Assembly (NCBI GenBank): GCA_017626405.1
Contig: JAGAIS010000001.1
Coordinates: 1-64,000 of the forward strand
DNA length: 64,000 bases
Direction: 5' to 3'
From: Bacilli bacterium
GTDB lineage: Bacteria > Bacillota_I > Bacilli_A > RF39 > UBA660
In this document: piece by piece, positions 18,576 to 27,394 of the stretch
Layout: every line of letters starts with the position of its first letter
Position numbering within the stretch: position 1 is the stretch's first letter
Notes under the pieces: generated by a model
The model's database searches: none
Seen by the model: only the letters and a program-made list of their open reading frames with translations
Told to the model about the DNA's origin: nothing
Made by a program: the position numbers and the translations under genes

Positions 18576-19126
18576 GGTATTATTTTCTCTCCCTTAACGT
18601 AAAAACTATTTTTAGCAAGCTTTAACATTGGAATATCTGTTTTAGAATCAGAATAGGCATTTATAACTTCAATATTCTTATATTCTTTTTTTAATCTTTT
18701 AACTTTTTCTTCATCATGGCAGTTTAATCCTTTGAATACTCCCGTATGTTTGTCGACTTTAGAACCAATTAATCCTTTTACTTTTAAAATATCACATATT
18801 GGAGAAAGTAAAAACTCAGGAGATGCCGAAATAATAATATCATGAGAGTGATCAGTGCCCTTATAGAAATCCTTTATATATTGATTATGAGACTTCCAAA
18901 ATGATTCGACATATAGATCGACATCAATATACTTTAAAAATGCAAAAATAGCTTCTTTGAATTTAGTTTTATTTATAATTCCTAGTTTATATTCAATTGC
19001 ACGTATTATAATTTTTGGTAAAGTTATCAATATAATAGGTTTTCTAGTTAGAGAATAAAAGAAAAAATCTGTTGAAGAATCTCCCTTATATATTGTATTA
19101 TCAAAATCATATAGATTTACTTTCAT
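18563..19126 (-). CDS. HAD-IB family phosphatase
   Basis: A 187-residue haloacid-dehalogenase hydrolase. Motif I is YDFDNTIYKGD with the nucleophilic Asp, motif II is ISASPEF, and motif IV is AYSDSKTDIPML. The HAD-IB subgroup includes phosphoserine and phosphatidylglycerophosphate-type phosphatases; the substrate cannot be told from sequence. Its ATG overlaps the stop of the upstream TagO/WecA-type gene (19123-19126). The two are translationally coupled, so a role in a polyprenyl-linked glycan pathway is possible. Confidence 0.85.
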   Translation of the reverse strand: MKVNLYDFDNTIYKGDSSTDFFFYSLTRKPIILITLPKIIIRAIEYKLGIINKTKFKEAIFAFLKYIDVDLYVESFWKSHNQYIKDFYKGTDHSHDIIISASPEFLLSPICDILKVKGLIGSKVDKHTGVFKGLNCHDEEKVKRLKKEYKNIEVINAYSDSKTDIPMLKLAKNSFYVKGEKIIPTDI

Positions 19127-20208
19127 TTTTTCTTACCCTTCGATTTAGTACTCTTAGTATTCTCCACTACTTCTTCTTTAGAATATAGAATATCAGTCTT
19201 TAATACAAGAATAATAAATAGTATTAATAGTACAGCATATAATAACATACTAGATTTTTTATCTCCTAAAGTATATAAAACTGATACAAAGGCAAATAAA
19301 GCATTTATTGCATACATAATCAATACTGATTTTCTAGTTGATTTAGTTCTCTTTAGCAATTGATGATGAAGATGTTGACGATCAGCTGAACCAATTGATT
19401 CACCTTTTAATATTCTTCTCATCATAGCTAGAGCTGTATCAATAATTGGTACGAATAAAATTAGCAATGGAATAATTAGAGAAGTAATAGTTGCTGTTTT
19501 AAATCCAAGTAGGGCAACTACGGAAATGATAAATCCTAAGAACATACTTCCAGAATCTCCCAAATATATTTTAGCCGGATAAAAATTATATATTAAAAAA
19601 CCTAGACAAGCACCAGCCATGATTAAACATAGAATAACATCCAATCCTCCAAGTTTATTCATGATAAGTCCAATAATAGCAATTGCCACAAAGTAAATTG
19701 TTGAAGTTCCTGTTGCAAGTCCATCCAATCCATCAGCAAAGTTAATTGCGTTCACTATAGCAACAACAAATATAACCGCTAAAGGATAAGCAAGTAATCC
19801 AAACTTGAACTGAACTCCAAAGATTATCATATCATCAAAAGTAATATTGCCATATAAAACGACAATCAATGCTGCTACTGTTTGACCAATAAACTTTGGA
19901 AGTGGAGGAATAGATTTAATATCATCTATCATTCCGACTAGAATAATAATGAAGCCCCCGATAAGAATTGCAAGCATTTGTGTTGTCTTTGGAGCAAATA
20001 TCATGTATCCAAGCAAGAAGGATGCAAATATTGCAAGACCTCCAAGTCTAGGCATTACCTTATCATGAACTTTTCTCTTATGATCCGGCACATCTAACGC
20101 ATTAACATGGTAAGCTATTCTTTTAACTAAAGGAGTTAATATAGCCGTAGTTAAAAAAGCTATTAAGACTATTAAATATATATTGTGTCCATTTATAAAA
20201 GCTTTCAT
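19123..20208 (-). CDS. tagO: Undecaprenyl-phosphate GlcNAc-1-phosphate transferase (MraY/WecA/TagO family)
   Basis: An integral membrane enzyme starting lipid-linked synthesis of wall teichoic acid or another surface glycan. The protein is 361 residues, with about ten spans. Visible motifs are DVPDHKRKVHDKVMPRLGG near the N-terminus, DDIKSIPP, the NFADGLDGLA active-site loop and YLGDSGSMFLGF. The ATG at 20206-20208 has AGAGGTGATG upstream; the 24 extra N-terminal residues of the longer frame lack an SD. The first three family features separate it from peptidoglycan MraY. Confidence 0.88.
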   Translation of the reverse strand: MKAFINGHNIYLIVLIAFLTTAILTPLVKRIAYHVNALDVPDHKRKVHDKVMPRLGGLAIFASFLLGYMIFAPKTTQMLAILIGGFIIILVGMIDDIKSIPPLPKFIGQTVAALIVVLYGNITFDDMIIFGVQFKFGLLAYPLAVIFVVAIVNAINFADGLDGLATGTSTIYFVAIAIIGLIMNKLGGLDVILCLIMAGACLGFLIYNFYPAKIYLGDSGSMFLGFIISVVALLGFKTATITSLIIPLLILFVPIIDTALAMMRRILKGESIGSADRQHLHHQLLKRTKSTRKSVLIMYAINALFAFVSVLYTLGDKKSSMLLYAVLLILFIILVLKTDILYSKEEVVENTKSTKSKGKKK

Positions 20209-20263
20209 ACCATCACCTCTATAAATAATTATACAATAAATTAAGTTAAATAAACAATAATAA

Positions 20264-20290
20264 GCAAGAAAAAAGCACATATTATGTGCT
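20264..20290 (-). terminator. Terminator after tRNA-Glu
   Basis: Minus-strand stem GCACATA / TATGTGC followed by TTTTTTCTT, 14 nt after the tRNA 3' end. Confidence 0.8.
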
Positions 20291-20303
20291 TTAGTATACT
20301 AAA

Positions 20304-20380
20304 TGGTGATCTGTATGGGATTCGGACCCATGTATGTAACCTTGAGAGGGTTATGTGTTAAACCACTTCACCAACAGACC
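20304..20380 (-). tRNA. tRNA-Glu (anticodon CUC)
   Basis: The minus strand folds as a full tRNA of 77 nt with an encoded CCA end. The acceptor stem is GGTCTGT / ACAGATC, the anticodon stem TAACC / GGTTA encloses loop CTCTCAA with anticodon CUC reading GAG, and the T arm has GGTCCGAATCC. The D arm and overall sequence match Bacillota tRNA-Glu. It is a single tRNA between the tagO gene and a hypothetical gene, with its own terminator. Confidence 0.93.
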
Positions 20381-20433
20381 AGTTAATAGTCAAATGACTA
20401 TTACATTTTATCAAAAAAAATTAATAATAACAA

Positions 20434-21252
20434 TTATTTTAATACAATTTTATAATTTTCTATAACTTTATCGACATTTTCTTCCGTTAAGGAAGCTCCA
20501 ATTAGTTCTAAATAGTCTGGAATTGATAAAGCCCCTTCCAATATTTTGTTAAAGTGTATCTCGAATTCTTCCCTATCTTTTTTATATGCTAAATATATTT
20601 CATTTGCTAAATAAGAACCTATCGTATATGGTAAAATTACAGGAGTTAAACTTGGATATAATAAATTAATGTAATTATTGTATTTAAATTCTTCGATTTG
20701 AGTGGAAAGTGTACTAGTAACAAAATTTCCATCCTTGGTTATAGTATCCAAATAATCTGCAACTATCAATTTAAATGCTTGAGGAAATAGTTCTAATTCC
20801 ACAACTTTCTTATTATTCCGATATACCAAGATATGAAGAATTTCATAAAAAAGCACCATTAAGTCACTTAAAGTCTCATAACTTTTCAACATTATAGTTC
20901 GATTTTCAATATCACTTGCAGCAAAGGGGAACTCAGGATCAATGGTTTTACTCCTCATTAAACTTCTAAAAATAAACATTGATGGTCCATTAAAGATATC
21001 GCTAAAGTTTTTGATAGCTATTTCGTCTAATTCATTTGCACGTCTTACTTCATCGTTGCATTCAGGTTTTAGTGGATTAATTTCCGGCATTCGATATATT
21101 GCCTGTTCAATAGTATCCACATACTTTTCAGGATATGATAAATCCATATTCTTATTTTGCATTTGTTGCATAAAAATCTTATATGTTCTATATAAATCAT
21201 AGTTTCTAATCTTTTCCCATGTAAGACTTACAAATTTGCCATTAATTACCAT
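20434..21252 (-). CDS. Hypothetical protein, possible inactive relative of the 14483 HEYAH protein
   Basis: A 272-residue protein. The start ATG at 21250-21252 follows AAGGTGAT. Residues 136-140 are YEILH, and 14 residues later comes a Glu followed by LFPQAFKLIVADYLDT. This lines up with HEYAH and the ETLPIFAEVNALDYLEK helix of the protein at 14483. The first zinc His is replaced by Tyr, so the protein would not bind zinc as a peptidase does. The similarity is short and judged by eye. Nothing else identifies a function. Confidence 0.65.
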   Translation of the reverse strand: MVINGKFVSLTWEKIRNYDLYRTYKIFMQQMQNKNMDLSYPEKYVDTIEQAIYRMPEINPLKPECNDEVRRANELDEIAIKNFSDIFNGPSMFIFRSLMRSKTIDPEFPFAASDIENRTIMLKSYETLSDLMVLFYEILHILVYRNNKKVVELELFPQAFKLIVADYLDTITKDGNFVTSTLSTQIEEFKYNNYINLLYPSLTPVILPYTIGSYLANEIYLAYKKDREEFEIHFNKILEGALSIPDYLELIGASLTEENVDKVIENYKIVLK

Positions 21253-21282
21253 ATAATCACCTTTTTGTTTTATATAATAACA

Positions 21283-21313
21283 CAAAAAAATAAAAGTACA
21301 AACTTTTATTTTT
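21283..21313 (-). terminator. Hairpin between 21313 operon and 20434 gene
   Basis: Stem AATAAAAGT / ACTTTTATT followed by TTTTTTTG on the minus strand; it ends the 24222-21313 operon. Confidence 0.75.
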
Positions 21314-21612
21314 TATATTCCTAAAAGAATCAAATCATCAATATTAAAACTAACTAATCGAGAGAATACATCAATATCTATCTTTCCAAGTAAATCTCTC
21401 AGATTCTCTAATGATATTAATATTAAATCAGGCCTTTTAATTATAATCTCAGAAATATCATGTGTAATACCAATAGAGTTATAGTACTCAAGTACTTTTC
21501 TAACAGCAGGTTCTGATAGAGCCATAAGTTCAATATAATTCATCTTAACATTGTGCATAATATACTCATAATCAAGATTAGTTATTCCATATTCCTTAAT
21601 ATACTCAATCAT
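21313..21612 (-). CDS. Hypothetical protein (third gene of 24222-21313 operon)
   Basis: A 99-residue helical protein. Its start overlaps the end of the 465-residue protein upstream by 8 nt, so translation is coupled. The sequence contains ALSEPAVRKVLEYYNSIGI and RPDLILISLENL, reminiscent of the repeats in its neighbour. I recognise no family. It probably works with the two upstream products. Confidence 0.7.
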   Translation of the reverse strand: MIEYIKEYGITNLDYEYIMHNVKMNYIELMALSEPAVRKVLEYYNSIGITHDISEIIIKRPDLILISLENLRDLLGKIDIDVFSRLVSFNIDDLILLGI

Positions 21613-22987
21613 GGTTCACCTCTTTTTGTGTCTCTTTAACTATTTTACCAATAATATATTTACTTAATAATTCGTAATCTAATGGATCAGTATTAATCTT
21701 ATTAGTATGTTTCAAGATATCAGATATCTTTTCTTCTAAATTATTTATTTTAAGCAAACTATAATTTTTATTTTTTTCACTAAAGTATTCCTCTAAATCA
21801 ACATTGTATTTTTTTAATACTTCAACATTATCGATTAATAGAGATGGATTAGTAGCAAGTACTTTATAACACCTATTGATTATATATTTTCTATTAGCTC
21901 CATACCCCTCTAAATATTTTAAAGTGTACTCTAATACTTTATTATCCGTTATCATGAATAATGGTGTTTTATTAATAAGTGATTTATAGTTTATATTTAA
22001 TTCTCTCAATAGTATCATATTCTTGATAAAGTCTTCATATTTAGGTTTATAGAATTCATTATTCTTAACTAGGAAACATGTCATAATATTGTTAAGTAAT
22101 ATCTTTAATATGTTTATATCTACAGACTTTTTTGAATCCTTAATACTATTAATTATACTCTTGATTGAAGTTTCATTAGCATATAAAAGAATCGTTATGA
22201 TAGCTAGAGAATTATCTTTATTTATTAAATGGAGAATTCCCCCATCTTCTGCTTTATTCTGTCTGATAATGTTATAAGTGTTTTCAAAAACTTCAATATC
22301 GCATTTTTTTAATTCACTTAGTAGATAGTTTGGAAGTTCCTTCGCATCAATTTCCAATCTGTTTAATATATCTATTATTTGAGGATTTAGTTTAGGTCTG
22401 CGAATAAAATTAATATCAAATAATGGAGCATTTTTCTTAACTGTCTTTAGAATACTAATATTATGAACATTTATAAATTTCATAACGCTTACTAAATTAA
22501 GATCGTAGTTACCCTTATCGTATTCCATTAATAAATCTTCTATTAAATCAAAGTCATTAATTATCTCTCGATTTAAAATACTTTGCTTTAGGCGATTAAT
22601 AGATGTTTCTAACTCATTAATATCTACTACGCCCGGTGAAATTTTACCTAGTATTTTATTCAGATATTTTACAAAAGTATTTATTGTACTTTTATATTCT
22701 GTATTGAGTTCAACTTTTAAGTTATAATCCCTTTTACCAATTAGTAAATCTCTTACTTTAATCGTATTACTTTTAAAGTTTTCTGGATTTTTAACGGATA
22801 CATTTTCTATAACATAATCGATTACATCATTAGTTACATTTGCAAAATTATCTTCATTTTTTTCAATTGACTTTACTAAATCAACAAGATTAATACCATT
22901 ACACATTACATCATCTTTGTTGAATTCATTTAATGTTTTTAATTTTGCATCAAGAATATTTAATAATAATTCTTGTCCTCCATCCAT
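21605..22987 (-). CDS. Hypothetical all-helical protein (second gene of operon)
   Basis: A 460-residue soluble protein rich in Ile, Asn, Lys and Leu, apparently made of irregular helical repeats. The ATG at 22985-22987 has GGAAGTGAT upstream. There is no membrane span or catalytic motif that I can see. It starts 17 nt after the end of the 405-residue gene and overlaps the 99-residue gene. The operon looks specific to this lineage. Confidence 0.75.
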   Translation of the reverse strand: MDGGQELLLNILDAKLKTLNEFNKDDVMCNGINLVDLVKSIEKNEDNFANVTNDVIDYVIENVSVKNPENFKSNTIKVRDLLIGKRDYNLKVELNTEYKSTINTFVKYLNKILGKISPGVVDINELETSINRLKQSILNREIINDFDLIEDLLMEYDKGNYDLNLVSVMKFINVHNISILKTVKKNAPLFDINFIRRPKLNPQIIDILNRLEIDAKELPNYLLSELKKCDIEVFENTYNIIRQNKAEDGGILHLINKDNSLAIITILLYANETSIKSIINSIKDSKKSVDINILKILLNNIMTCFLVKNNEFYKPKYEDFIKNMILLRELNINYKSLINKTPLFMITDNKVLEYTLKYLEGYGANRKYIINRCYKVLATNPSLLIDNVEVLKKYNVDLEEYFSEKNKNYSLLKINNLEEKISDILKHTNKINTDPLDYELLSKYIIGKIVKETQKEVNHD

Positions 22988-23004
22988 AAAATCACTTCCC
23001 ATTT

Positions 23005-24222
23005 TTATCCTTTTATCTTTTCTAATTCTACTTTTTCAATTTCTTCAAACTCATCTAATGTTGCTCCCAATTCAGATAGTTTATCTAAAGTTAAATAATA
23101 TTCTTCTTCCTCTTCTTCACTTAAGTTTCTCAAATCAATACTTTTAATTGTTTGAATATTCTCAATGATATTTTTGATAATGGCACTTTTTTTAAGTTGG
23201 ATAGCAATATCGATAGATCCATATTTAACACTCAATTCATTTAGAGATAGCTTTTCATATTCTTCGTAGCTAGTATAGCCTTCTTCTTTTAAACTTTCAA
23301 AAATATCTAAGTATTCATCGACTGATGCGGAAGAAGTTTGAATTATCTCTTCTTCAATTCCAATAATACTCTGAATAAGTGATGTAATATAATCCTTAAG
23401 TTCTGTCTTTTTACTTATATCATTCTCCCCATAAAACTCTTCTAAGTGTAAATTTGCTAAATATGCAAGAATACTATTGTAGACTAGCGAATACGAACAC
23501 TTAGTTTTTCGACATAATTTAGAAGATATAACACTTATTTCAGATACGGATTCATCTCCTCTAAATGGATATTCAGATATAATTTTATATTCCAAAGAAT
23601 CCTTTTCAGGGTAGTATTTACTCATCATACTATTCATTAGTTTAGATATATCATAGTTCATCTTCTCAATGTAATTTTGACTATTTTTATTGGCAATATG
23701 AGCTAAAATTTGCCCTTTAGAATCATTTGCTAAGTTAACTGAGTTCATGATGTTCATTAAGTGATTGATATCATCAGCAAGTTCAAAAGTGCTATCAGTA
23801 CTCAATAGATCGATTATTCTCTGATATTCTTGAATACTATTGGAAATTACTGCACCCTGACTTTTTTGCATTGAATAAAATTCACTTACATAGTCGACAA
23901 TCATCTTTCGAATTGCTTCATAAATATTTAAATCTTTACCATTCTTCTTTAGCATTTCCAAAGTTTCTTCAATATATTCACTACTGCGACCAATTAATTT
24001 TAATAATTTTTTGATATCAATTAAACTAATAGAATATACATCGGATATCGTTAAGTTCTGAAGTGGAGTTTCCGTATAAAGTTTTACTATTTCTTGTATC
24101 TTTTCAATGCTTTCTTTATTACTACTTACGTTACTTGAAACCAAGCTGCTATTGAGTAAATCAATACGCGCTTGAAGTTCATTAACAAATTCATCAATAC
24201 TAATCTTTATTGACTTACTCAT
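23005..24222 (-). CDS. Hypothetical coiled-coil protein (first gene of operon)
   Basis: A 405-residue protein with long charged helices (Glu/Ser/Ile-rich) and coiled-coil-like heptads, especially the final 60 residues with a run of five Glu. The start ATG is preceded by AGGAGGCTAAG. No known domain is visible. It heads a three-gene minus-strand operon ending at 21313 and is divergent from the membrane protein at 24366. Confidence 0.75.
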   Translation of the reverse strand: MSKSIKISIDEFVNELQARIDLLNSSLVSSNVSSNKESIEKIQEIVKLYTETPLQNLTISDVYSISLIDIKKLLKLIGRSSEYIEETLEMLKKNGKDLNIYEAIRKMIVDYVSEFYSMQKSQGAVISNSIQEYQRIIDLLSTDSTFELADDINHLMNIMNSVNLANDSKGQILAHIANKNSQNYIEKMNYDISKLMNSMMSKYYPEKDSLEYKIISEYPFRGDESVSEISVISSKLCRKTKCSYSLVYNSILAYLANLHLEEFYGENDISKKTELKDYITSLIQSIIGIEEEIIQTSSASVDEYLDIFESLKEEGYTSYEEYEKLSLNELSVKYGSIDIAIQLKKSAIIKNIIENIQTIKSIDLRNLSEEEEEEYYLTLDKLSELGATLDEFEEIEKVELEKIKG

Positions 24223-24365
24223 TTCTTAGCCTCCTATCATATATTATATTACCAAATATAGGGCTATTTGTAAATAATAACCCATTTTTTGAGCATTAAC
24301 CAATATTGTAAAAATTACACAAATATGTTAGTATTATAATAGTTATAAAAAATAGGAGGATATTT

Positions 24366-24749
24366 ATGGATACTAAAACTATTAGATTATTCGATGCTAA
24401 TGATAATTTAGTTTCTAATTTCGATGAAGAAGTAGAAAAAGTGCTTATCAGTATTCATGGATATGACTACTATGATACTGATGAAGAATTAGTAAATACT
24501 AATCTTATACCTGTATCTAATGTAATAGATTCAGATAAAATAGATAATGAAGAATTAGAGAAGACAATGGAATATGTCGACCTGATAACAGAAGATGCCA
24601 AAGCAGTAAAGATAGTCGATAAGAAAAGTAATAAAGTATCGGTTAAAGATTTTATTCCCGTATTATTCTTTATGTTGATATTTGGTATAATAATTGCTGC
24701 AGGATACTATTTTTTAAATACTATAGATCTTATGAGTTTAATTAGTTAG
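24366..24749 (+). CDS. Small single-span membrane protein
   Basis: A 127-residue protein with an acidic cytoplasmic-type N-terminal region of about 95 residues and one C-terminal membrane span at about 98-120. It has an AGGAGG SD. Upstream, TTGTAA is followed after 17 nt by TAGTAT, a plausible promoter. It is followed after 26 nt by the 84-residue gene. No family recognised. Confidence 0.7.
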   Translation: MDTKTIRLFDANDNLVSNFDEEVEKVLISIHGYDYYDTDEELVNTNLIPVSNVIDSDKIDNEELEKTMEYVDLITEDAKAVKIVDKKSNKVSVKDFIPVLFFMLIFGIIIAAGYYFLNTIDLMSLIS

Positions 24750-24775
24750 ACTCTTTTTTTACGAGGTGAACATTT

Positions 24776-25030
24776 ATGGATTTCAGTGACTTAGAAGTTG
24801 AGATTAATCCCGATTATACGATGATGAAAAGATTAGATAACGGTATATATCTATCACAAGAGCAAATAGATATACTAGAATCCTTTGACATTGATTATAA
24901 GTCGGCAACTAATTTAAATGACTTAATTAGATTAGTTGAAGAAGTATATGATGATACACTTGAAGATGTACTCGATAACTTGCTAGATGTTTTACAAGAG
25001 AGAAATTATTATGAAAACTATAACAAATAA
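24776..25030 (+). CDS. Hypothetical small acidic protein
   Basis: An 84-residue protein, highly acidic (Asp/Glu in every second or third position). It contains LSQEQIDILESFDIDYKSATNLNDLI and then an acidic helix, which suggests a small helical adaptor. The SD is GAGGTGAA. It is probably co-transcribed with 24366. Function unknown. Confidence 0.7.
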   Translation: MDFSDLEVEINPDYTMMKRLDNGIYLSQEQIDILESFDIDYKSATNLNDLIRLVEEVYDDTLEDVLDNLLDVLQERNYYENYNK

Positions 25031-25033
25031 TTA

Positions 25034-25061
25034 TTGATATTCAATAAATATGTGTTATAAT
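25034..25061 (+). promoter_or_regulatory. Promoter for XRE regulator
   Basis: TTGATA (25034-25039) and TATAAT (25056-25061), 16-nt spacer. Confidence 0.7.
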
Positions 25062-25085
25062 ATAATAAAGAAAGGTAGATGAGAA

Positions 25086-25310
25086 GTGGGAATAATTGTA
25101 AGATTAGATCGTATAATGGCAGATAGAAAAATAAGTTTAAATGAACTAGCTGAAAACGTTGGAATTACTACAGCAAATCTATCAAATTTAAAAACGGGTA
25201 AAGCTAAAGCAATTAGATTTTCAACTCTAGAAGCTATCTGCAAGGTATTAAAATGCCAACCTGGAGATATATTAGAATATCGCGAAGACGAAAGTACAGG
25301 TTTGTTATAA
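25086..25310 (+). CDS. Small XRE/Cro-type transcriptional regulator
   Basis: A 74-residue helix-turn-helix protein starting with GTG. The HTH is ISLNELAENVGITTANLSNL, followed by KAKAIRFSTLEAICKVLKCQPGDILEYRED, the pattern of the YozG/Cro-like group of Bacillota. Proteins of this group often pair with a membrane protein as antitoxin-like or regulatory modules, but here the upstream partner is not clearly one of them. It has its own promoter and a terminator, so it is monocistronic. Confidence 0.88.
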   Translation: MGIIVRLDRIMADRKISLNELAENVGITTANLSNLKTGKAKAIRFSTLEAICKVLKCQPGDILEYREDESTGLL

Positions 25311-25335
25311 TCACATTTATATGTGATTTTTTTTA
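25306..25335 (+). terminator. Terminator after XRE regulator
   Basis: Stem AATCACAT / ATGTGATT followed by eight T on the plus strand. Confidence 0.85.
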
Positions 25336-25338
25336 TTT

Positions 25339-25797
25339 TCAAAAGTAAAATATATTAAAACTGTCAGGTATGTTTGAATATATAGTTTTATCATCTATTT
25401 GAATTTTATATAAATGCATTGCTATTCTTCCGATTGGATTCAAACCTGATTTATTCCTATAGTCACCAATTATTGGATGTCCTATATTTTTAAACTTTTT
25501 TCGAATATATAAATCATCGTTGGATGTTGTATATGTAAGTATCGAGTATTTCTCTTTTTTGTTTATTATATTGCATTCACATATATTATCTTCTAAGTAT
25601 CCTTCTACTATCAATAGATAACTATATTTAATATCATATTTTCTATTAACTTTAAGAACTGGGATAATACCTGATATCTCTTTTGACAAATCTATCAATG
25701 GTATCATATCTTTTTCATTTATTACCTGATTAGAATTTTTATATACTATAATTAAATAACTATCTTCATAAATAATATTCAGTTTAACGCGCTTCAA
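25339..25797 (-). CDS. Divergent, short RluA-like pseudouridine synthase
   Basis: A 152-residue protein that starts with TTG after AAGGGATGA. It follows the RluA pattern in outline. IIYEDSYLIIVYKN matches the entry strand of the family. RKYDIKYSYLL lines up with the HRLDxxTSGLL catalytic loop and keeps the Asp. KKFKNIGHPIIGDYRNK matches the GHPI(V)GD segment, and RIAMHLYKIQI the final strand. The S4 domain and much of the catalytic domain are missing compared with the ~300-residue family. It may be a reduced or inactive enzyme. Confidence 0.6.
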   Translation of the reverse strand: MKRVKLNIIYEDSYLIIVYKNSNQVINEKDMIPLIDLSKEISGIIPVLKVNRKYDIKYSYLLIVEGYLEDNICECNIINKKEKYSILTYTTSNDDLYIRKKFKNIGHPIIGDYRNKSGLNPIGRIAMHLYKIQIDDKTIYSNIPDSFNIFYF

Positions 25798-25964
25798 GTA
25801 ATCATCCCTTCCATGTCGTTTAAGATAAATTCAATTCAGTATATACTTATTAAATATTGGAATTATTTAGAACTAGAAGAGGATGATATAAAGACCATAT
25901 ATTGCTTTTTTTGCTTGTATTTTAATTATCTTGTTGTATAATTATATTTAGAGGTGAGTAATAA

Positions 25965-26672
25965 ATGGCAGAAACAAAAAAGACTACTAATAAAAAGTCT
26001 AATGCAACTACTAAAAAAACTACTACAACTACTAAAAAATCTACTGCTACAAAAGCAAATACAACAGCTAAGAAAACTAGTACACAAAGTACTTCTAAAA
26101 AGACAACAGCTGCAAAGAGCACAACTAAGAAACCAACTAATAAAACTGTAGCTAATAACAAGACTGCTACAAAAACAAATACAACAGCTAAGAGTACTAA
26201 GAATTCCACACCAAAAAAAACTACTAGTACACAAAAGAAAACTAATAGTACACAAAAGAAAACAACTAGTGCACCTAAGAAGACTACTAAGACTGCACCT
26301 AAGAAAGTTGTTGAAGAAACTAAGGTAATTGAAACACCAAAAGTAGAAGAAAAACCTATAGTTCAAGAAAAGCCTAAAGTAGTTGAAGAAGTTAAAGTTC
26401 AAAAAGAAATTAAAGTAGAAGAAGAACCAAAAGTAATTGAAACACCAAAAGAGAAATCAAAAGAAGTAGTTAAAAGTTCAAAAGCAGACAAATTAGTTGA
26501 TTTAGGAATTATTATAATTATAATCGGTTTATTTGTATTAGTATTAACAGCATACTTAACAAATAAAATTAATATGTCATTTGAATTAACAAATACACTT
26601 GCAATTTTATCAGTACTTGTTGAAATTGTTGGTATTATTATTGTAGTAGTTAATTCAATTAAAAAAGATTAA
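25965..26672 (+). CDS. Lys/Thr/Ala-rich low-complexity protein with two C-terminal membrane spans
   Basis: A 235-residue protein. Residues 1-110 consist almost only of Lys, Thr, Ala, Ser and Asn, very like histone H1-type tails. Residues 110-175 are Glu/Val/Pro-rich spacers with repeated KVxE and ETPK units. Residues about 180-203 and 210-232 are membrane spans. I infer a membrane-anchored nucleic-acid or polyanion-binding tail; a cell-wall spacer is the alternative. It has a GAGGTGAG SD and heads a plus-strand run with sirtuin and VanY genes. Confidence 0.7.
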   Translation: MAETKKTTNKKSNATTKKTTTTTKKSTATKANTTAKKTSTQSTSKKTTAAKSTTKKPTNKTVANNKTATKTNTTAKSTKNSTPKKTTSTQKKTNSTQKKTTSAPKKTTKTAPKKVVEETKVIETPKVEEKPIVQEKPKVVEEVKVQKEIKVEEEPKVIETPKEKSKEVVKSSKADKLVDLGIIIIIIGLFVLVLTAYLTNKINMSFELTNTLAILSVLVEIVGIIIVVVNSIKKD

Positions 26673-26674
26673 AA

Positions 26675-27388
26675 ATGAACAATATTGAAGAATTACAAAA
26701 AATAATTGATAGTTCCTCCAATATTGTTTTTTTTGGCGGAGCTGGTGTTTCTACTGAAAGTGGTATAAAAGATTTTAGAAGTAAAGATGGTTTATATAAT
26801 CAAGTATATGACTACCCTCCCGAAGAAATACTCTCACATACATTTTATAAACAAAATCCGGAAGTGTTTTTCAAATTTTACTTTGATAAATTAGTAGTAA
26901 CGGGAATAGAACCAAATGAATGTCATAAATTTTTAGTAAAACTTGAAAGGTCAGGAAAATTAAAAGCAATTATTACTCAGAATATTGATGGTCTTCATGA
27001 GTTGGCTGGTTCAAAAAATGTATTGAATTTACATGGAACTATATATAAAAATACATGTGAAAAATGCTTAAAAAAATATACTTTAGATGAAATTGATCGC
27101 AAGGGAATTCCAAAATGTTCTTGCGGAGGAATTATTAAACCAGATGTTGTTTTATATGAAGAAGCACTAGATGAAAAAGTAATGATGAGTGCTATAAAAT
27201 ACATCAGTGAATGTGATACAATTATTGTCGGTGGAACTAGTTTAAATGTCTATCCCGCTGCCGGATTAATAAGATTTTTTAAGGGTAAAAATCTAGTAGT
27301 AATCAATTTAGAAAAGATTAATCAACCTTGCACATTACAAATTAATGATAAAATTGGCGAAGTATTTAGTAAAATTAAATTGAGGTGA
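26675..27388 (+). CDS. cobB: NAD-dependent protein deacylase, sirtuin family
   Basis: A 237-residue sirtuin. Motifs are GAGVSTESGIKDFRS (NAD loop), TQNIDGLHELAG, the catalytic His in LHGT, zinc ligands CEKC and CSC, and GTSLNVYPAAGL. It removes acyl groups from Lys side chains using NAD+. It starts 2 nt after the stop of the Lys-rich membrane protein with no clear SD, so it is probably translated by coupling. Whether the Lys-rich neighbour is a substrate is a tempting but untested idea. Confidence 0.92.
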   Translation: MNNIEELQKIIDSSSNIVFFGGAGVSTESGIKDFRSKDGLYNQVYDYPPEEILSHTFYKQNPEVFFKFYFDKLVVTGIEPNECHKFLVKLERSGKLKAIITQNIDGLHELAGSKNVLNLHGTIYKNTCEKCLKKYTLDEIDRKGIPKCSCGGIIKPDVVLYEEALDEKVMMSAIKYISECDTIIVGGTSLNVYPAAGLIRFFKGKNLVVINLEKINQPCTLQINDKIGEVFSKIKLR

Positions 27389-27394
27389 TAAATA

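Noticed and set aside
25922-26402. Minus-strand frames opposite the Lys/Thr-rich gene
   Set aside because: They mirror the low-complexity repeat (Ser/Phe/Cys- or Val/Leu-rich), with no SD; the plus-strand gene has SD and two good membrane spans.
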